Shown here: piece by piece, positions 60,127-64,000 of the stretch | Numbering within the stretch: the stretch's first letter is position 1 | How the letters are laid out: each line of letters begins with the position of its first letter | Origin: Acidobacteriota bacterium | GTDB taxonomy: Bacteria; Acidobacteriota; Blastocatellia; Pyrinomonadales; Pyrinomonadaceae | DNA: 64,000 bases | Direction: 5' to 3' | Assembly (NCBI GenBank): GCA_023389035.1 | Contig: JAEWFC010000033.1 | Location: 1 to 64,000 of the forward strand | Position numbers and translations under genes: made by a program | Notes under the pieces: generated by a model | Seen by the model: the letters and a program-made list of their open reading frames with translations, nothing else | The model's database searches: none | Told to the model about the DNA's origin: nothing

Positions 60127-60828
60127 CTAGAGGGCGACTAGCTCGGCGATCTTGGCCGCTACGTCTGCCATCGGATCTTCGGCAGTGTCTAGGCCGGTTC
60201 GTGAGGCGAGCAATGGGCTCACGTCGCGGAGAGCTTCATACGTCGTCTCGTGCACGATTGGAACGAGTCGGTTACCCGCAAGGAGTGCCGAAAGCTCTTT
60301 GTCGGCGATGGTCTCTTTAGGTAGGGTGCCCAGCAGCGCGGGAGTCACGAGCACGATCCCAATTCGCGAGTTCGCCAAGCCCTTGTCGATAGCGCGGAGC
60401 AAGGGTACGCCGAGGCCGACGTCCTTCTCGCTGAACCAGACCCGGACACCAAGTGACTCGAGCAGATCGTGCAGCTCCTTGGCGGCCCCCTTCCGGTCGT
60501 CCCACGCATGGCAGAGGAAGACGTCCCTAAGGTCGGGCTGCTTCGCGAGGTCCTCGACGCTCTCGCGGACTGGGGTGAGATTCTGCACCTGGGCAGGCGT
60601 GTACGACACGGAGGAACCGGCTCGCGACCAGCGCGGCCTTGAGCTGCTGCCGGACCCTCCACCGCTGCTCCGGGGGACCCCACTGCTCCCCGATGGGTAG
60701 TAGGACGGAGACGAGTACGAACTGTAGCCGCCGTAGCCGTAGCCTCTATAGCGGCCACCGCATGCAGGGCAGGCCGCCGCTCCGCTCGATGTGCGATGCC
60801 CCCGATATGGTGCTGTGCATCTAGCCAT
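60127..60828 (-). CDS. TIR-domain protein with N-terminal zinc-binding motif and Gly/Tyr/Ser linker
   Basis: A 233-aa protein. Residues 1-25 hold Cys4, His11, Cys20 and Cys23 (RCTAPYRGH...CPACGG), a probable zinc site. Residues 26-75 are a low-complexity Tyr/Ser/Gly linker. Residues 101-230 are a TIR domain: DVFLCHAWDDRKGAAKELHDLLE, VRVWFSEKDVGLGVPLLRAIDKGLANSRIGIVLVTPALL, and the candidate catalytic Glu178 in ADKELSAL. Bacterial TIR proteins of this sort cleave NAD or make cyclic signals in anti-phage immunity. AGGAGG precedes the ATG. Last gene of the LexA-controlled island operon. The enzymatic role is inferred. Confidence 0.88.
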   Translation of the reverse strand: MARCTAPYRGHRTSSGAAACPACGGRYRGYGYGGYSSYSSPSYYPSGSSGVPRSSGGGSGSSSRPRWSRAGSSVSYTPAQVQNLTPVRESVEDLAKQPDLRDVFLCHAWDDRKGAAKELHDLLESLGVRVWFSEKDVGLGVPLLRAIDKGLANSRIGIVLVTPALLGTLPKETIADKELSALLAGNRLVPIVHETTYEALRDVSPLLASRTGLDTAEDPMADVAAKIAELVAL

Positions 60829-60858
60829 AAATTCCTCCTGTCCAATATCGCAGGTCTA

Positions 60859-60912
60859 TTATTTGGTCACCTTCGCCATGAGCTTCTTAACATCTAAGTC
60901 CGAGTTCGCCAT
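60859..60912 (-). CDS. 17-codon ORF between the MBL and TIR genes
   Basis: ATG at 60912 with a strong GGAGGA site 9-10 bp upstream, reading MANSDLDVKKLMAKVTK then stop, 30 bp before the TIR ATG, which has its own site. The Shine-Dalgarno lies inside the last codons of the MBL gene. It could be a leader peptide coupling TIR translation to the upstream gene, or a tiny partner protein. There is no homology evidence; the call rests on the ribosome-binding site and position. Confidence 0.45.
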   Translation of the reverse strand: MANSDLDVKKLMAKVTK

Positions 60913-60918
60913 GTCTTA

Positions 60919-62022
60919 TTATTCCTCCTCTTGTTCTGAAGGATACGGCTCCGTCGGGGCTGCGGACCAACCCGAGCGGGCGGGCGGGTTGCAGCTCGTA
61001 CAGTGCGTCGTACCTTCCGTAGTGAAAACTTTCGCACCGCGATGTATCAGAGCACGGACGACAGCCTTTCGCGGATGGTGAGTGTCGGCCTTTGCCGAAC
61101 TAATGATCGCACTAAAGGTTCCGGTGCTTTCGCTCTCTGAAGCCTTTTTCGGGCCGAGCCAGGTATCTAACGTGGCCGAATCGACATTCCGCCTGGATCC
61201 GTGATGTGGAACTTGAAATCGATCAATCCCCGGCAACAGAAGACCCGCCTGCGGAGCGAATTGCGCGGCTTCGTCCAGAGCCTGTCGGCCAGCGTCCGCA
61301 GTTAGCAGAATTCGGTTGTCGCAAATTCGAGCGAACTGGATAACGCTCATCTCGTTCTCAGCACTTGTGCCTTGGACGGCAAAAACCTCCTCGCCCCACA
61401 ATGCCCTGACGAAATTTGTTGCTGTCGCTACGGCCGTTGCCACCGCCGCCCCAACTGCGCTGCCGAAAGACGCCACCGATCCGCGTTGAGCCTCTTCAGA
61501 GGATTCGGGCGTTCTATCAGACTCGACAATAAGATCAAGGTAGCGGCTCTTACTCGGAGCCAGCACCGTAAACTCGCCGATCTTAGCGCCTTGAAATGGA
61601 TTGAATATCGGGATGCCTTGCTCGATCGCTATATCTTCAAGAGCGGCAAGATTTGGATAAAGGCTCCTCAGCCTTGTCCGCAGACGATCGACAGACGTCA
61701 GCCCTTCGAATCTATCGATCAGTTCGTCGGAATAGAGCCACGGCCGTAGCATCCACAGCTCGCCGACGCTCATAGTTTCTAGTACCGTCCTTAGACCGCC
61801 CGCATGGTCCCCGTCCGGATGGCTAACAATAACTCGGTCGACGTGACTTGCCCCGCCGTAGTAATCATTGATGTGCTTTGTAAGGCTCGGCCCGGTGGCT
61901 TGAAAGCCGCCGTCAACGACGTGGATAACCTGTTGGCCGCCGACGCGATAGCGCATCGCTATAGCGTCGCCGCTTTTATTGGTTTCTACGTCAAGAAAAT
62001 CTATTTCAAAAAAATCAATCAT
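60919..62022 (-). CDS. Metallo-beta-lactamase-fold hydrolase (ComEC/Rec2 C-terminal-like)
   Basis: The start is ATG 62022 (MIDFFEIDFLDVE) with GGAG 9 bp upstream; the long upstream extension overlaps the neighbouring gene and is not coding. 367 residues with the metal motif VSHPDGDHAGG (His68, Asp70, Asp72, His73), HVVDGGF near 36, LLTADAG and VPHHGSRRN. This is the soluble MBL type similar to the ComEC C-terminal domain (phosphodiesterase/nuclease-like). The C-terminus has a short CxxC (HCTSCNPP). It sits between a membrane protein and the TIR gene in one operon. Nuclease or nucleotide hydrolysis is inferred. Confidence 0.85.
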   Translation of the reverse strand: MIDFFEIDFLDVETNKSGDAIAMRYRVGGQQVIHVVDGGFQATGPSLTKHINDYYGGASHVDRVIVSHPDGDHAGGLRTVLETMSVGELWMLRPWLYSDELIDRFEGLTSVDRLRTRLRSLYPNLAALEDIAIEQGIPIFNPFQGAKIGEFTVLAPSKSRYLDLIVESDRTPESSEEAQRGSVASFGSAVGAAVATAVATATNFVRALWGEEVFAVQGTSAENEMSVIQFARICDNRILLTADAGRQALDEAAQFAPQAGLLLPGIDRFQVPHHGSRRNVDSATLDTWLGPKKASESESTGTFSAIISSAKADTHHPRKAVVRALIHRGAKVFTTEGTTHCTSCNPPARSGWSAAPTEPYPSEQEEE

Positions 62023-62033
62023 CTTAATAACTC

Positions 62034-62597
62034 CTATGGTTCGGCACTCTTTCGGGCAAGCACGGTTGTGACGAACCGATTTCCGTGGACGCGGGCTGCT
62101 CGAACTACTAGCACGACCTGAACAATGAGAAAGCCCGAGTAACTTAGGGCCATAGTGAGAGAAGGAAACTGTTTGAAGCCCAGCGGTGCGAGCACAAGGC
62201 AAAAGAGGAGGGCGAACATAGCATAGTCGCGCGTGAGCAGAAAGTTCTTGTGCGCATCGCGGACCTCTGGGGCGTCTTCCATTGTCTTGTACAACGAGTA
62301 CCACTTAGCATTTTGCCTACTAGGTGACTTTGGGAATGCACCAATTTTGGCCTTGAGCTTAACGACATCGACACGGCTATCAACCTTTGCAAAATACGAA
62401 AACGCACGGCCCGCGGGAAGCGGATCATGCCAACGAAGAAATACAAATCGAGCCTTGGCGTGCGCCGAGAAAAAAGCGTTGAGGACACCGACCGCGACCA
62501 TAAGAGCCGTGGCCGGTATCAACGTCCGCCAGTGCGGAAGATCTGTAACGAGGTTTGCGGAACTAACGACCTCTCCATAAAGAAGGCCCAGATACAC
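62034..62597 (-). CDS. Membrane protein of the TIR/MBL operon, start uncertain
   Basis: The first standard start is GTG 62597 (187 aa), but the frame stays open for 78 bp further upstream, encoding a hydrophobic stretch (NLALLAIIAANLA) that completes the first membrane helix. No ATG/GTG/TTG exists there. An AAGGAGG lies near 62677 within the lexA 3' end, so initiation at a rare codon such as ACG is possible. Hydrophobic helices are near the N-terminus, residues 30-48, and two near 125-165, flanking a soluble middle (FLRWHDPLPAGRAFSYFAKVD). Probably the membrane component of the system; family not recognised. Confidence 0.7.
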   Translation of the reverse strand: MYLGLLYGEVVSSANLVTDLPHWRTLIPATALMVAVGVLNAFFSAHAKARFVFLRWHDPLPAGRAFSYFAKVDSRVDVVKLKAKIGAFPKSPSRQNAKWYSLYKTMEDAPEVRDAHKNFLLTRDYAMFALLFCLVLAPLGFKQFPSLTMALSYSGFLIVQVVLVVRAARVHGNRFVTTVLARKSAEP

Positions 62598-62647
62598 TGC
62601 GAGATTTGCGGCGATAATGGCGAGAAGGGCAAGGTTGTTCGAGCTCT

Positions 62648-63295
62648 TTAATGACGTACGGCTTCTCTATCCTCCTTAGTCTTGTCTGGATTTGGAAACC
62701 ACATCAGCACCCGGCCTTGAATTGCAAAATCTTCGTAGAAGATCATTGGCTGGTGCTCTGGCTCATAAGAATCCGGCGTCAAGACGACATAACCTTGATG
62801 CCGTTTAAAGCGTTTCACCGTGGACGCTCCGTTTACTAAAGCGACGACGATCTCGTTATTGTCGGCGGTCGGTTGCTGACGAATGAGCATGAGATCGCCG
62901 GAGCAGATGCCCGCTGCATTCATCGAATTTCCTTTGGCCTCAAGGATGTAGTAATTGTGGCCCGGCCTTACGACCTCACTTGAGACCGGTATCGAGCCTT
63001 TGCGGGCCTCGATAGCTTCCTCAAACGCACCACACGGCACTTGAGCGAGTATTGGGACCTCTACGGTGCGGTCATTGACGATCGGGGTTGTCTTGTCGAC
63101 GAGATCCATTACGCGATTAGTATAAGTAATTCTTCCAGCATCGACGAGGCGTTTCAAAAGTAGCTGTACGGACCGCATCGAGCTATAGTCCATTTCGTCG
63201 GCAATATCTTTGAATGACGGCTGTTTACCGTGTTGTCGTAGATGATTTGCGATGAAGAGAAACGCTTTGTGGTCGTCCTTCGGCTTACGTCCCAT
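62648..63295 (-). CDS. LexA-like autoproteolytic repressor
   Basis: A 215-aa protein: an N-terminal winged helix (FLFIANHLRQHGKQPSFKDIADEMDYSSMRSVQLLLKRLVDAGRI) and a C-terminal S24 peptidase domain. The cleavage site is Cys88-Gly89 (AQVPCGAFEEA), as in UmuD-type rather than the Ala-Gly of LexA. The catalytic pair is Ser124 (AKGNSMNAAG) and Lys161 (STVKRF). RecA-stimulated self-cleavage would derepress the operon. It heads a minus-strand operon followed by the membrane protein, MBL and TIR genes. Its ATG lies 6 bp after the -10, so its mRNA is probably leaderless. Confidence 0.93.
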   Translation of the reverse strand: MGRKPKDDHKAFLFIANHLRQHGKQPSFKDIADEMDYSSMRSVQLLLKRLVDAGRITYTNRVMDLVDKTTPIVNDRTVEVPILAQVPCGAFEEAIEARKGSIPVSSEVVRPGHNYYILEAKGNSMNAAGICSGDLMLIRQQPTADNNEIVVALVNGASTVKRFKRHQGYVVLTPDSYEPEHQPMIFYEDFAIQGRVLMWFPNPDKTKEDREAVRH

Positions 63296-63298
63296 AGA

Positions 63299-63330
63299 AA
63301 AAGTATCGGTTGCAGAGATACTTTTGTCAA
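63299..63330 (-). promoter_or_regulatory. lexA-like promoter with AAAAGTATC-N9-GATACTTTT operator
   Basis: On the minus strand TTGACA (63325-63330), 17 bp, GATACT (63302-63307). A perfect 9+9 bp palindrome (63299-63307 and 63317-63325, 9-bp spacer) covers the -10 and touches the -35. This is the expected autorepression site. It also faces the divergent gene at 63375. Confidence 0.8.
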
Positions 63331-63374
63331 ACTCAATGTTATATTGGTATCACCGTTGAAGGAGGAACGGAACT

Positions 63375-63608
63375 ATGAAGAAAGGAACAGGCAGAACAGC
63401 CGCTCGGGCGGCTGCTAAGGTGCTACGGACATCGACGAGCAAAACTGTAAGAAAGGCAGCGGGTAGTGCTCTGACGCAGAGCAAGGCTCCAAGGGAGCGA
63501 ACATCTGCGCCCGCGGCAAAGGCTGCGTCGAAAGTGTTGCGAGATGGCCGCACAAGTAAAGCGGCCAAGACAGCGGCCGCGAGCACGTTGGCGCAGCGAC
63601 AGAAATGA
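63375..63608 (+). CDS. Small basic Ala/Lys-rich protein with an internal duplication
   Basis: A 77-aa protein with an AAGGAGG site 9 bp before the ATG. Two related halves are visible: AARAAAKVLRTSTSKTVRKA (about 9-28) and AKAASKVLRDGRTSKAAKTA (about 49-68), each ending in SALTQ/STLAQ. It is very basic and probably binds nucleic acid or another acidic partner. Divergent from the LexA-like gene and so within reach of the same operator; it may be an antitoxin-, histone- or regulator-like partner. I cannot name a family. Confidence 0.65.
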   Translation: MKKGTGRTAARAAAKVLRTSTSKTVRKAAGSALTQSKAPRERTSAPAAKAASKVLRDGRTSKAAKTAAASTLAQRQK

Positions 63609-63714
63609 ACGCCAGCAACTTGAGCTACTTACGCGCCCGATGAATGAGGGGCCGCGCGCTGTTACCGCTCGCAGGTTAAGCAAATAACGTCTGAGCTTGT
63701 TCGGCGGTGTGCGT

Positions 63715-64000
63715 TCATTTACGGCGCGATTTTATTCGCGCCCATACTTTGTCTACATGTCGCTTTATCTTGCGCCCATGAGGCCCAGCAACGTTCTCGC
63801 CATTCTCCTTTGCCCAGGTGATCGTTGCTGACAGGACCTCAGCCTTTCGTAATCCGTCGTCGATCAGATCAACAATCCTCCGTCCTCTGGCTGAACGAGG
63901 TTCACCCGGAGCACCTCGGCCTCTTCCACTAGAAGGTTTCTTCTTCTTTGGCGCTCTCGGGACTACTTTCGCCGCCTCAGAACCTAGGATTTCTCGAACT
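63715..64000 (-). CDS. C-terminal part of an unidentified basic protein (runs off the window)
   Basis: On the minus strand a frame enters at 63999 and stops with TGA at 63715-63717, giving 94 residues without a start. The first half is a basic, disordered linker (VPRAPKKKKPSSGRGRGAPG). The second is a compact helical domain (GRRIVDLIDDGLRKAEVLSAT, TWAKENGENVAGPHGRKIKRH, VDKVWARIKSRR). A DNA-binding or replication/mobilisation role in the island is possible but unproven. The gap 63609-63714 shows nothing else. Confidence 0.55.
   Translation of the reverse strand, partial: VREILGSEAAKVVPRAPKKKKPSSGRGRGAPGEPRSARGRRIVDLIDDGLRKAEVLSATITWAKENGENVAGPHGRKIKRHVDKVWARIKSRRK

Noticed and set aside
62023..62304. 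N-terminal extension of the MBL protein by 94 codons
   Set aside because: It overlaps the membrane-protein gene in another frame, while ATG 62022 has a good ribosome-binding site and begins the conserved domain.

Overview
The window looks like a chromosome segment of an Acidobacteriota bacterium, most likely class Blastocatellia (Pyrinomonadaceae-like). This is inferred from the proteins: three secreted VWFA-related proteins of the acidobacterial type, two secreted proteins with VCBS/FG-GAP tails of the 'FRPSNGxWY' kind, and a housekeeping set in moderately GC-rich DNA. No rRNA gene is present to confirm it.

Layout. 1-1256: mobile debris, namely the left end of an IS3-type element, a possible immunity gene and a broken RHS-repeat fragment abutting deoC. 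1257-5752: deoC and rpiB with microcompartment-like N-terminal extensions, hpt, rplU-rpmA and an MddA-like methyltransferase. 5859-7796: a hydrolase-LuxR fusion, a cluster of four DnaA boxes and a roughly 525-nt structured RNA locus with its own promoter and terminator. 7797-11535: a compact operon obgE-nadD-rsfS-rlmH-dksA-like-comF. 11591-15415: a sugar dehydrogenase with an FG-GAP tail, tsaD and trxA. 15515-19057: a 21-bp repeat array, then an ArsR-controlled sulfide/persulfide detoxification operon. 19179-31016: FG-GAP and VWFA proteins, deoB, a diguanylate cyclase, DUF885, a PP2C phosphatase and DUF305. 31157-35701: an ene-reductase, an MDR reductase, a YceI protein, an Rrf2 regulator and a GntR regulator. 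35761-51802: MltD, Lon, NrdR, an ECF sigma/anti-sigma cluster, M23 and S46 peptidases, cytochrome c3, MtgA and GlgC. 51804-59816: two VWFA proteins, a beta-lactamase-fold protein, a second 21-bp repeat array beside a small RNA, agmatinase and HtrA.

59856-64000 is an accessory island. It starts at a 45-nt 3' fragment of tRNA-Pro cut at the anticodon loop, a classical attachment-site remnant. It carries a minus-strand operon: LexA-like autoprotease repressor, membrane protein, metallo-beta-lactamase-fold hydrolase, 17-codon ORF, TIR-domain protein. A perfect 9+9 bp palindrome overlaps the -10 of the lexA promoter. I read it as a damage-inducible, NAD-degrading anti-phage or abortive-infection type system, and I do not recognise the gene combination.

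Regulatory threads. The Rrf2 gene has a CTGTAAC-N7-GTTACAG operator over its own -10. A near-identical site lies inside the trxA promoter, which suggests one redox regulon. Rrf2, ArsR and LexA-like genes all have promoter-to-ATG distances that imply leaderless mRNAs. Two 9-unit arrays of the same 21-bp repeat lie 40 kb apart in opposite orientation. Functions come from motif recognition by eye; no database search was run.
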